From: an uncultured Synergistales bacterium
GTDB lineage: Bacteria; Synergistota; Synergistia; Synergistales; Aminobacteriaceae
Reading direction: 5' to 3'
Length of the DNA stretch: 64,000 bases
NCBI GenBank assembly: GCA_905235735.1
Contig: CAJOMU010000017.1
Coordinates: forward strand, 55,602 to 119,601
This document shows positions 1 to 8,055 of this stretch, one piece after another (the first letter of the stretch is position 1; the number at the start of each line of letters is the position of its first letter). The translations under genes and the position numbers were made by a program. Below the pieces are notes generated by a model. That model saw nothing but the letters and a program-made list of their open reading frames with translations, was not told the DNA's origin and made no database searches.

Positions 1-5
1 AATTT

Positions 6-701
6 TTATCTCTGCTGGGGATGTGCCATTAATTCAGTTATTCTTGCTGCCTTCGCTGGCTTTACCTTTCCGAGTATCGACGCTCTTGCATCATTCGGAA
101 GTCTCATCAGGAGTTCAACCGCTAGTGAATCTCTTAACTGTTCAACTACTGCCGCCGCATTTCTCGCTGACATATCCTGATATGTACGTGCAACCTGATT
201 CATTAGTTCCTGTTCTCGTTCTGTGGGTTCTGATGCATTCTCTGCTGCAGCGTTTTGTTCTTCTGCACGCAATCTTCTCTGCCGTCTCGCTACATCTCTT
301 GAGAGTTCCAGCAATGCCTGTTCTCGTTCCTCGTAGACTACCATGCGTGATACATCTTTGCTATCAAGTGAACGTTCCCATGCATCAAGTCGCCTCTGCC
401 ATTGTTCGAGTTCAACTGCTCTCCTCTCCTGTGAGGTAAGCGCGTAAATCTCCGGCACCTGAAAGAATTCTGACAATTGAGGCCCGACATACGGTATCTT
501 CGGAAGAATCGACCACAATAACGGACGGCCGTCCCATATTCCAGACAGATGCATTCCCGTTGCCGTACCCAATGCCAATAGTAAGAGCCAGAACAAAAAC
601 GTTAGCTTTCCGAGTTTCTTTTTCTTTTTCTTCTTTCTGACTATAGGCTGTGATGGTACATCTACTTCCTGAGGTGCATTCGGTGTTCGTTCTTCTGCCA
701 T
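6..701 (-). CDS. MotE-like flagellar protein (MgtE N-domain-like C-terminus)
   Basis: This 231-residue membrane protein is the last gene of the flagellar run. It has a Lys-rich cytoplasmic start (KKKKKKK near residues 23-30), one transmembrane segment (about 33-50), a charged coiled coil (about 90-165) and a C-terminal helical domain (about 170-225) resembling the MgtE N-terminal domain of MotE/YlxF-type proteins. In families of this kind the protein helps stator or export-apparatus assembly, and that role is inferred here. The start lies 2 bases after the lytic transglycosylase stop, consistent with one transcript. The stop codon is inside the window, so the gene is complete. The family assignment rests on architecture and context. 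Confidence 0.75.
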   Translation of the reverse strand: MAEERTPNAPQEVDVPSQPIVRKKKKKKKLGKLTFLFWLLLLALGTATGMHLSGIWDGRPLLWSILPKIPYVGPQLSEFFQVPEIYALTSQERRAVELEQWQRRLDAWERSLDSKDVSRMVVYEEREQALLELSRDVARRQRRLRAEEQNAAAENASEPTEREQELMNQVARTYQDMSARNAAAVVEQLRDSLAVELLMRLPNDARASILGKVKPAKAARITELMAHPQQR

Positions 702-703
702 TC

Positions 704-1276
704 CTAACCTGCCTCCCTAAGTCTGCGATATATTGCCATGATATTTTTCACATAACGCTTCGATACTTCTGGTATGTTCCCAGAATCTACTCTCGTAGGG
801 CCTGCGTTGTATGCCGCAAGTGCTTTCTCTATATCCCCGCGATATTTATCGGTTAAATCTGAAATATATCTTACGCCGCCTTCTATGTTCTGCGCAGGAT
901 CAAACGGGTCATTCACTCCTAACATTGCTGATGTTCGAGGCATTAACTGCATTAATCCCTGTGCTCCTTTATTCGATACTGCCTGAGTGTCCCAGCCCGA
1001 TTCAACTTGAATCATTGCTCGTATAAGTTCATTATCGATATTATATTTTTCTGCACATTCATCAATTATGTCTTTCAGTTCAACATAGCTCGTCTTGCCT
1101 GACACATTGCTTCGTGAATTCGCTGTCCTCCTTGCCTTGTTTACGTCATTGAGTACATCTACAAATCTGCTCCTCATTGGCTCTGTCGGACTGTTATACA
1201 TATCAGGCATTATACGTCTGTTAATCTCTTCTATTCGGCTTAATACACGCGTTACATTCGTCAGGTTAGGCCCCAT
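704..1276 (-). CDS. Lytic transglycosylase, SLT domain
   Basis: This 190-residue protein has a soluble-lytic-transglycosylase (SLT/goose-lysozyme-like) domain from about residue 70 to the end. The catalytic Glu is visible in IQVESG (E92), followed by the family motifs GLMQLMP and AYNAGP. It would cleave peptidoglycan glycan strands. Its place between fliJ and a MotE-like gene suggests it opens the wall for rod assembly, the job FlgJ does elsewhere. No signal peptide or membrane segment is visible, so export may be through the flagellar type III apparatus (inference). A strong Shine-Dalgarno (AAGGAGG) precedes the ATG. Confidence 0.88.
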   Translation of the reverse strand: MGPNLTNVTRVLSRIEEINRRIMPDMYNSPTEPMRSRFVDVLNDVNKARRTANSRSNVSGKTSYVELKDIIDECAEKYNIDNELIRAMIQVESGWDTQAVSNKGAQGLMQLMPRTSAMLGVNDPFDPAQNIEGGVRYISDLTDKYRGDIEKALAAYNAGPTRVDSGNIPEVSKRYVKNIMAIYRRLREAG

Positions 1277-1279
1277 GAA

Positions 1280-1729
1280 TTAGAATCCTCCTTTATGTGA
1301 AAATTGTACTGTCGCTACATCATCAAGTTCATTCTGCTCTATGCCCAGACGTTCAAGAAAATCTGCCTCTTTGAGATGATCTATGTATGTCTCCATGATT
1401 CTCACATCACGATGACGTTCTACTAATCTCGCTTCCGTTCCTACTATGCGTGTTCTTACGTCTGCGAGTGAGGTCTTGCCTTTCGTTATGTCTGTGTCTA
1501 TTGCTGATATGAACTGACGCTGAAACCATAAATCATTTGCTGAAATTGATTTTGTTCCTGTCCTGCTGAAATCATGAATTGCCTGTGCTTTTTCACCTTC
1601 GAGCTGTGATAAGTGATTCAATACTGCTTGTTCTTCGCTACGTTCTGCCGCTAAGATTGCCTGTTCATTTTTGCGGCTGTCCTCTCTAATCTTTAATATT
1701 CGGTTGAAGGTTGATATTCTCTGCTGCAT
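1280..1729 (-). CDS. fliJ: Flagellar export protein FliJ
   Basis: This 149-residue, almost wholly coiled-coil, charged protein has the size and N-terminal pattern (RISTFNRILKIRE) of FliJ, the stalk-like component that couples the FliI ATPase to the export gate. It lies downstream of fliI as usual, but a toxin-antitoxin pair of about 600 bases sits between them. Coiled-coil proteins drift quickly, so the call leans on position and size as well as sequence. Confidence 0.82.
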   Translation of the reverse strand: MQQRISTFNRILKIREDSRKNEQAILAAERSEEQAVLNHLSQLEGEKAQAIHDFSRTGTKSISANDLWFQRQFISAIDTDITKGKTSLADVRTRIVGTEARLVERHRDVRIMETYIDHLKEADFLERLGIEQNELDDVATVQFSHKGGF

Positions 1730-1742
1730 TTTATTCTGCCTG

Positions 1743-2057
1743 CTATATTATGCTTTCTATGTTGCGTTTGCCGTACATAATGTGAAGAACATGAACTATG
1801 TGCATGTTATCATCAACAGAATAGATTATCATGAAATTATCAATGGGCATGTATCTAAGTTCCTGTCCCTTTGAATTCTTTCTGCGTACACGATACAGTT
1901 TCGGAAACACTTCCAATGTCTTTATGGCTTTAAGTATACGCTTTGATTGCCTTCTGGCTGCTCCTATATCATCAAATTCTTCTGTGATATATTCCTGCAC
2001 CTGTCTAAGCTCCATTCTTGCTTTAAGAGAGAGGTCAACTTTATAATTCGATTCCAT
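1743..2057 (-). CDS. RelE/ParE-family toxin
   Basis: This basic 104-residue protein has a ParE/RelE-like layout: an N-terminal helical pair (residues 10-50, with a run of Arg/Lys), then the strand pattern LRYMPIDNFMIIYSVD and a short C-terminal strand. Family members are mRNA interferases (RelE) or gyrase poisons (ParE), and sequence alone does not decide which. The start overlaps the antitoxin stop by 17 bases, the usual translational coupling. The pair interrupts fliI-fliJ, and no separate promoter is obvious in the 24 bases before the antitoxin, so it is probably read with the flagellar operon. Confidence 0.82.
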   Translation of the reverse strand: MESNYKVDLSLKARMELRQVQEYITEEFDDIGAARRQSKRILKAIKTLEVFPKLYRVRRKNSKGQELRYMPIDNFMIIYSVDDNMHIVHVLHIMYGKRNIESII

Positions 2058-2355
2058 ATTTTTCTCTCATCTCCTTTTCCACTTCTTCGAGTGAATAACA
2101 GCGTCCGGCCTCTATGTCATCAAAGGTTTCCTGAATCAATGCATCAAATTCTTCTTCTGTCATATCATCAATGCATGGAATTGGAGGCCGCTTCAGTTCT
2201 TCGGGAAGTTTTCTGCGTGAAGTTACATTGCGTAGGAATAAATCTACTGCTCCTTTAACGGACATTCCAAGCTCATTCAATACAATATCTGCGTTCTTCT
2301 TCAGCTCCGGCTCAACCTCAATCACTGAATCTAATTCTAATAATGCTGTACTCAT
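2041..2355 (-). CDS. RelB/DinJ-type antitoxin
   Basis: This acidic 104-residue protein has an N-terminal ribbon-helix-helix-like segment (about residues 15-60, LNELGMSVKGAVDLFLRNV) typical of RelB/DinJ antitoxins. A long acidic tail (about 65-104) would wrap the toxin. It precedes and overlaps the toxin gene. Antitoxins of this type usually repress their own promoter, but here the gene follows fliI by 24 bases without an evident promoter. A Shine-Dalgarno-like AAAGGAGAG precedes the ATG. Confidence 0.82.
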   Translation of the reverse strand: MSTALLELDSVIEVEPELKKNADIVLNELGMSVKGAVDLFLRNVTSRRKLPEELKRPPIPCIDDMTEEEFDALIQETFDDIEAGRCYSLEEVEKEMREKYGIEL

Positions 2356-2379
2356 TTATCTTTCTCTCCTTTCAAAAAT

Positions 2380-3738
2380 TTACTGCGTCTGCTGATTCGG
2401 ATATGGTGCAAGTGAAAGTAATCGTTTATCGGTCTCATCAAACGTAGTCGGGTCTTCAACACGCTGTGATAGAAAGCTCCTCACATCTTCCATGTTCGCA
2501 AGTGCCCAGTCAACGCGCATATTTGAACCCGATTTGTATGCTCCGATGTTAATCAAGTCTTCGGATTCTGCATACGTAGCAAGTAAATCACGTACACGTC
2601 CTGCCGCATCAAGATGTTCACGAGATACAAGGGCAGGCATAACACGGCTAACTGAATCAAGAACACTAACTGCTGGATAGAAATTACGTGCGGCTATTCG
2701 TCTCGACAGAACTATATGACCGTCAAGAATTCCCCTTACTGTATCAGCAACTGGTTCATTCATGTCATCACCGTCAACTAAGACCGTATATATTCCCGTT
2801 ATGCTTCCGACTTCACCTGCACCTGCGCGCTCAAGCAGTCTCGGTAACATCTCGAAGACCGAAGGCGTGTATCCTCGTGTTGCAGGAGGCTCACCAATCG
2901 CAAGACCGATTTCACGCTGTGCACGCGCTACTCGTGTTATCGTGTCCATCATGAGCAGTACATCTTTCCCCTGATCCCGAAAGTATTCGGCTATTGCTGT
3001 AGCTGTCATCGCTGACTTCAATCGAATCAATGCAGGCTGATCTGATGTTGCGATAACGAGAACTGAACGTTTCAATCCTTCAGGGCCTAAATCTCTTTCA
3101 ATGAATTCCCGAACTTCACGGCCTCGTTCTCCTACAAGCGAGATTACATTCACGTCTGCTGTTGTGTATCGTGCCATCATTCCCATTAACGTGCTTTTTC
3201 CCACTCCTGAACCTGCGAATATCCCTATACGCTGTCCCTTTCCCAATGTCAGCATTCCGTCTATCACCCGAACTCCTACGCTTAACGGTGTATCTACCAT
3301 TTTCCGCCTCAATGGGTGCGGAGGAGTTGCGTATAACGGATAGAAATCACTCGCGGCAACAGGGCCTTTATCATCAATAGGATTTCCTAAGCCGTCAAGA
3401 ACACGGCCAAGTAATGCATCACCTACAGGGACTTCAAGAGGCCGATTCGTCGATACAACATCACAGCCAGGCCCAACCTCCTGCAATGCTCCCAATGGCA
3501 TCAAAAGCACTCGGTCTTCTCTAAATCCTACAACCTCTGCATCAAGTTCATGTGAACCGTCTCGAAAACATATATGACATAAATCACCTACACGAACATC
3601 TGGCCCTTGCGATTCTGCTACCAGTCCTACAACCTGAACTATCCTTCCGTTTATCTTAATTAACGGCTTCTGCAATAGGTCAACTGAAAATAGCTGAAAT
3701 AGATTCTCTTCTGCTGGAATACTTATCGCTTCAGTCAT
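2380..3738 (-). CDS. fliI: Flagellar type III export ATPase FliI
   Basis: This 452-residue protein is homologous to the F1 beta subunit and powers export of flagellar rod, hook and filament proteins. The Walker A motif GSGVGKS is at residues 176-182. The Walker B region reads VLLMMDTITRVARAQ and is followed by the FliI/YscN signature GEPPATRGYTPSVF. The length is normal for FliI. The start overlaps the end of fliH by 8 bases, supporting tight co-translation with its inhibitor partner. Confidence 0.96.
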   Translation of the reverse strand: MTEAISIPAEENLFQLFSVDLLQKPLIKINGRIVQVVGLVAESQGPDVRVGDLCHICFRDGSHELDAEVVGFREDRVLLMPLGALQEVGPGCDVVSTNRPLEVPVGDALLGRVLDGLGNPIDDKGPVAASDFYPLYATPPHPLRRKMVDTPLSVGVRVIDGMLTLGKGQRIGIFAGSGVGKSTLMGMMARYTTADVNVISLVGERGREVREFIERDLGPEGLKRSVLVIATSDQPALIRLKSAMTATAIAEYFRDQGKDVLLMMDTITRVARAQREIGLAIGEPPATRGYTPSVFEMLPRLLERAGAGEVGSITGIYTVLVDGDDMNEPVADTVRGILDGHIVLSRRIAARNFYPAVSVLDSVSRVMPALVSREHLDAAGRVRDLLATYAESEDLINIGAYKSGSNMRVDWALANMEDVRSFLSQRVEDPTTFDETDKRLLSLAPYPNQQTQ

Positions 3739-4684
3739 GTTTGCTCACCTGCTGGAATACATCATCAACTACAGATTCAACCTGAGACATTTGCGTCTTC
3801 CACCTGGCATCGTAAATTCCTAATCCTGTCTCAACGATACAGCTTCCAGTTTCAACATTCGGATCTGATTTCAATTCGAGCTTCTTCACACCGCGTAATG
3901 CCTCCTGAAACTTCGTATCGAGTTCACCCTCAAGATGTTTCATGTCATCCGGCGATACATAAATGAGAATCTGATTCTTGTCGCTCAGTCTTGAAAGCAA
4001 TTCTGAGAGTACATAATCTATCGTGTTGGGATTCAATTCAACCTGACGCTGAAGCATTCTCCTTAACATCTCTGACCATACTCGAATCATTCTCGGCTGA
4101 TTGAGACTGACTAAGCCCGCAAAATTTTCTTCGAGCTTCTTTCCAATTCCCTCAATCACTCCCGCAAGACCTGAAAACTTCTTCAGATATTCCTGTTCAA
4201 CTTCAATTCGTGCCTTCTTCAGTCCCTCTTCATATCCTCGTGTCTGTCCGTCTGCTATTGCCTGTGCTCTTGCCTGATCTGCTATCTTCTTAGCGTTCGA
4301 TGATGCTTCCGATTCAAGCTGATTCTTTCGACGCTGATAGTCAGCCTTCACAGAATCAATTTCGCTTTCAAGTTTCGTCTTAGCTTCATTGAGTTCCATG
4401 TTCCTGACTTCCGCATTACTCAAACTGTTAGTCAGTGCTTTCACTTGTGCTGTCAGTTCCTCAATCTCTTTCGACTGTTCCTGCGTGCGAATCTGCACTC
4501 TTGTCTGTGATGCTGAAGTCTTATCGGGTTTTGAGGGTTTCTCAGGCTTCGATGGCTTTTGTTCCGCAGGTGATGGTTTCGTTCCTGACTGTTTTATCTC
4601 ACTCTCAAGAATTCCTATCTTCACTGCCTGCGGTAATAGTCTGACCGTCCGCAATACTCTCTGATGTGCAAGACCATTAGACAA
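3731..4684 (-). CDS. fliH: Flagellar assembly protein FliH
   Basis: This 317-residue protein has a Lys/Pro/Ser-rich N-terminal region (about residues 35-65), a long coiled coil (about 70-160) and a C-terminal FliH/HrpE-like domain (about 170-310). FliH binds FliI and tethers it to the C ring. It overlaps fliG upstream and fliI downstream by 8 bases each. The N-terminal Pro/Lys-rich stretch makes it longer than the usual ~230-250 residues. The call rests on context plus architecture. Confidence 0.88.
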   Translation of the reverse strand: MSNGLAHQRVLRTVRLLPQAVKIGILESEIKQSGTKPSPAEQKPSKPEKPSKPDKTSASQTRVQIRTQEQSKEIEELTAQVKALTNSLSNAEVRNMELNEAKTKLESEIDSVKADYQRRKNQLESEASSNAKKIADQARAQAIADGQTRGYEEGLKKARIEVEQEYLKKFSGLAGVIEGIGKKLEENFAGLVSLNQPRMIRVWSEMLRRMLQRQVELNPNTIDYVLSELLSRLSDKNQILIYVSPDDMKHLEGELDTKFQEALRGVKKLELKSDPNVETGSCIVETGLGIYDARWKTQMSQVESVVDDVFQQVSKHD

Positions 4685-5705
4685 TTAACTCGTCTCCTCC
4701 ACCGGTCGATATTACTATCTCGCCTTTCTCCTCCAGACTGCGAATCACATTCACTACCTTCTGTTGTGCCTCTTCGACATCCTTCACTCTCACAGGCCCC
4801 ATGAAATCCATATCTTCCTGTAACATTTCCGCCGCACGCTTCGACATGTTCTTGAAGTATTTCGTCTTGAGGTCTTCCGTTGCACCTTTAAGAGCAAGAC
4901 TAAGTTCTTTAAGATCAACTTCACGAAGCACTCTCTGTAATGCACGGTCATCAAGACGCATTGAATCTTCAAATACGAATAATCTCTTCTTGATTTCCTC
5001 TGCAAGTTCAGGATCATTTTCTTCAAGATATTCCATGATGTTGCGTTCCGTTGCTCGGTCTGTGCTGTTTACTATCGCTACTACTGCATCAATTCCTCCA
5101 GCAACACTGAAGTCCTGACCCATTACTGAGCTCAGCTTACGTTCCAATACTCGCTCAACCTCCCTCAATACTTCCGGCGTAATCCTGTCCATGTTCGCAA
5201 TTCTCTTCGTTACATCTGCCTGAAGTAATGGATTCAATCCGCTTAATATCATTGCTGCCTGCTGAGGCTCTAAGTACGAGAGTATTAATGCGATTGTCTG
5301 AGGATGTTCGTTTTGTATAAAGCCAAGTATCTGGCCTGCATCCGTATGTCTCATGAAATCGAACGGCTTAACCTGTAAACTTGCTGTGATTCGGGCAAGT
5401 AAACTTTGTGCTCTCTCCGGGCCAAGAGCTTTTTCGAGTACGTCTCTTGCATATTCAACACCTCCACGCGCCATGAACTCACGAGCCATTAGAATCTCTT
5501 GCGCTTCCTTTAAGACCGTGAGCTTTACATCCGGCGTTACCTTTCTTAGATTTGCTATTTCAAGCGTGATTAATTCTATCGTCGCATCATCGAGTTTCTT
5601 GTATACTTCTGGGGCTATGTCCGCACCTAATGAGACCATAAGCACTGCTATCTTCTCACGTCCTGATAACCCCTTACTCCCGCCTTCTTCATCTTTCTTC
5701 GGCAT
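4677..5705 (-). CDS. fliG: Flagellar motor switch protein FliG
   Basis: This 342-residue FliG has the expected N, middle and C domains. The middle-domain signature EHPQTIALILSYL is followed by the C-terminal torque helix region with its charged residues (KYFKNMSKRAAEMLQED). It builds the rotor ring that contacts FliF and the MotA stator. The ATG has a Shine-Dalgarno AGGAG 8 bases upstream. A terminator-like hairpin sits between this gene and fliF. Confidence 0.96.
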   Translation of the reverse strand: MPKKDEEGGSKGLSGREKIAVLMVSLGADIAPEVYKKLDDATIELITLEIANLRKVTPDVKLTVLKEAQEILMAREFMARGGVEYARDVLEKALGPERAQSLLARITASLQVKPFDFMRHTDAGQILGFIQNEHPQTIALILSYLEPQQAAMILSGLNPLLQADVTKRIANMDRITPEVLREVERVLERKLSSVMGQDFSVAGGIDAVVAIVNSTDRATERNIMEYLEENDPELAEEIKKRLFVFEDSMRLDDRALQRVLREVDLKELSLALKGATEDLKTKYFKNMSKRAAEMLQEDMDFMGPVRVKDVEEAQQKVVNVIRSLEEKGEIVISTGGGDELIV

Positions 5706-5722
5706 GTTTGATTCTCCTGTAT

Positions 5723-5760
5723 AAAAAATTACTCCCTGCTTTTATGGCTTCACAGGGAGT
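5723..5760 (-). terminator. Terminator-like hairpin between fliF and fliG
   Basis: On the minus strand a perfect 8-bp stem (ACTCCCTG with CAGGGAGT, loop 14 bases) is followed two bases later by a run of six T. This has the form of an intrinsic terminator or attenuator. It lies after the fliF stop and before the fliG ribosome-binding site, so it could reduce transcription of fliG and everything downstream relative to fliE and fliF. Confidence 0.7.
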
Positions 5761-5777
5761 TTGTGTTCTTTCGTTCT

Positions 5778-7353
5778 CTAATTGTCCATTGAAAGCCATT
5801 CATTTACTAGTGTCGCAATCTCATCAGGATGACTCTTCGCATAGGCCTTCAATTGTTCTTCTAATACTGCCATTTCACCCTGAAACGCTAAAAGGTCTGG
5901 CGAAGTAAGCATCTCCTGTATCGTTGGTACTTTCTTACCTTCCGCCTCTATCTCCTGTACCGCAAGACGTGCCCGCTTCATTCTCACCCATGCATATATT
6001 GCCGCAAGAATTATCAGCAAGACACTGAACGCCGCTATAGAACCGTAGATTATCTTCCACATTCTATCCTGATGTAACTGATTGCTCATCGCATCAACAA
6101 ATGCTGTCGAGAACTTCATAGCACGAACTACAAGTGTGTCGCCTCTCTGAGCATTGAAACCTATTGCTGATGAAATTACTTCACGTAATGTTTCAAGTCT
6201 CTCTTCATTTATTTCATTGTACTTGTCATCAATGAGAACACTCGCTGAAAGTCTTCTCACTCCTCCGGGCGTTACTACCTGATCTCCTTTTCGCGTCGTT
6301 ATCTCATAGTTCGTTGTCGCATTTGAACGGTTATATTCACTTTGAACTGTCGTTGAGTTTATCGCATATCCGGGAATATTCGTTGTCGTTCCGGGATTGC
6401 CGTTTACTGGGTTACCTTGTCCCGTGTAACTCTCTTCCTGTCTCTCATTACTTCTCGGTACTCCTGTTCCTGTTTCGGGGTTCGGAGAGTATTCAACGTA
6501 TGAACTAGTCTTCTTGTCGAAATCCAAATCTATACGAACTCTTACTACCGCGCTTCCAGGCCCGTATACCTGTTCGAGCATTATTCGTACCTTGTTTTCG
6601 AGTTCACGTTCATGCTGACGTTCCAGTTCCCTCTGTACAGATGTTACCGTGTTAGTTCCGTCAGGGTTGTACATTATCATGCTGTCAGAGACCATATCAG
6701 ACAGCACTCGACCATTCGTATCTACAACTGTAACTGCATCAGGTTCAAGTCCGTCTACACTATGAGCTACAAGATGTATGATTGATTTCACCTGCGTAGG
6801 GCCTATCGTTGCTCCGGGTCTAAGTCTCAATAATACACTTGCTGTTGATGGCTTCTGCTGTTCAAGGAATAATCTCTGTTCAGGAATTACTACACTCACT
6901 CGCGCATTCTCTACCTGAGACATCCGAGATTGTCCGTGCAAGTTCTCCTTCTATCGCTCTCATGTATGCTATCCTCTGCTGGAACTCGCTCATTCCCATT
7001 TGTGCATTATCGAATACCTCAAACCCTGTTGTGCCTCCCTTAGGCAGTCCCATTTGTGCAAGCGTCAATCTCGTCTCGTATATTGCTGTGCCGGGCATTA
7101 AGATCGCATTCGATTGAGGGTCTAAACGATAAGGCAGATTGTTCTCCTTCAGATAGTCTACTATCGCGGCTTGATCTGATACTTCAAGACCTGCATACAA
7201 TGGTTCATAGTTCGTACTTCCAGTCATGAATATTAATGCTATTAGTCCTCCAAGAACTAAAAATACTGCAAAGAAGATTGACGCTCTCTGCCAAAGTTTT
7301 AACGATGACCAGAAATTTAAGAACGAGGCTAACCAGCGTCTTACGTTGTCCAT
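5778..7353 (-). pseudogene. fliF: Flagellar MS-ring protein FliF, frameshifted
   Basis: FliF forms the membrane MS ring. Residues 1-145 (transmembrane segment about 25-45, then YEPLYAGL and the ring-building domain) read from 7353 in one frame up to GELARTISD. The rest (VENARVSVVIPEQ onward, ring domains, second transmembrane segment about 6000-6060, FliG-binding tail) continues in another frame to 5778. The break is at about 6921-6924, where GATG stands where an in-frame SDMSQVENARV would need GATATG, so a 2-base loss of an AT unit explains it. The two halves together give the normal ~525 residues and both look intact. Either a recent mutation or a sequence error is possible. Confidence 0.88.
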
Positions 7354-7375
7354 GATTCTCTATTCGCCCGCAATA

Positions 7376-7714
7376 CTAACCCGTTATCCTCGATAATGCC
7401 TGATACGCATCGAGGAATTTGTTTCGGATTTCCATAACAAGACGCAATGCAGTGTCCGCTCTTGATGACGCAAGCACTACTTCTGATATGTCTTCTACGT
7501 CTCCTATCGCTAAATCTCGTATCTTCTTTTCAGATTCTAACTGAAGGTTATTCACTTGCTTGATTGAATCCGAAAGCATATCTTCAAATGATAGTTTCGG
7601 AGCTTCTTTTATCGTTTGCGATGCATAGTTCGCATTCGTGTTGTATATACTTCTTGACGCTCGTTGGGCTTCTTGCCCGTATACCTGAGAAAAATCTATT
7701 AGCAGACGCTCCAT
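7376..7714 (-). CDS. fliE: Flagellar hook-basal body protein FliE
   Basis: This 112-residue FliE is the rod-MS ring adaptor and an early type III export substrate. The C-terminal half carries the family pattern (ASSRADTALRLVMEIRNKFLDAY). It lies directly before fliF, as in most flagellar operons, but flgB and flgC, which usually precede it, are absent. fliE is therefore the first gene of this operon. A Shine-Dalgarno (GGGAGG) precedes the ATG. Confidence 0.93.
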   Translation of the reverse strand: MERLLIDFSQVYGQEAQRASRSIYNTNANYASQTIKEAPKLSFEDMLSDSIKQVNNLQLESEKKIRDLAIGDVEDISEVVLASSRADTALRLVMEIRNKFLDAYQALSRITG

Positions 7715-8055
7715 TTACATAGGCCTCCCGATGAGATATTTTATTTTTTTCGCTCCGTCGATATGCTTTGTCATGATGTCTTCTATTTATGATCTTACTG
7801 CGAGGAAAGCCGGTTTACCTTCTTCCTTTAAGGCCGCCGGTCATAAAATCTTTTTTCGCCCCTTTTAATTTCTTCGCATTAATTTTACACCCATTATGAT
7901 TTTGCAGAACATCAATTTTAAATGTATATGCCGCAATACATGAGTGAAAAACATTTCTGCGTGTTCATTATATACTATAATAATTTGAATTCATGAGGAC
8001 ACGTTCAAAGCCAATCGTGTAAAAAAAAATTTTTATGGAAGGAGTTTCCTTTTTA
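7715..8055. promoter_or_regulatory. Divergent intergenic region, fliE / DUF4139 lipoprotein
   Basis: About 340 bases without a gene separate the flagellar operon (minus) from the envelope operon (plus), so both promoters should lie here. On the plus strand TATAAT at 7976-7981 is a possible -10, with no convincing -35. A GC-rich stretch at about 7808-7851 stands out from the AT-rich surroundings and could fold (CCGG and AGGAA/TTCCT pairings), but it matches no riboswitch I can recognise. No clear sigma-28 promoter was seen for fliE. Confidence 0.4.

Noticed and set aside
4389..4664. 91-residue open frame antisense to fliH
   Set aside because: Its Phe/Ser-rich composition mirrors the Lys/Pro-rich FliH linker. 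No initiation signal is present.
6915..6930. Programmed ribosomal frameshift in fliF
   Set aside because: There is no slippery heptamer or downstream pseudoknot, and the break is best explained by a lost AT unit.
7720..8034. c-di-GMP (GEMM) riboswitch before fliE
   Set aside because: The conserved GEMM loops are absent. Only generic self-complementarity is seen.
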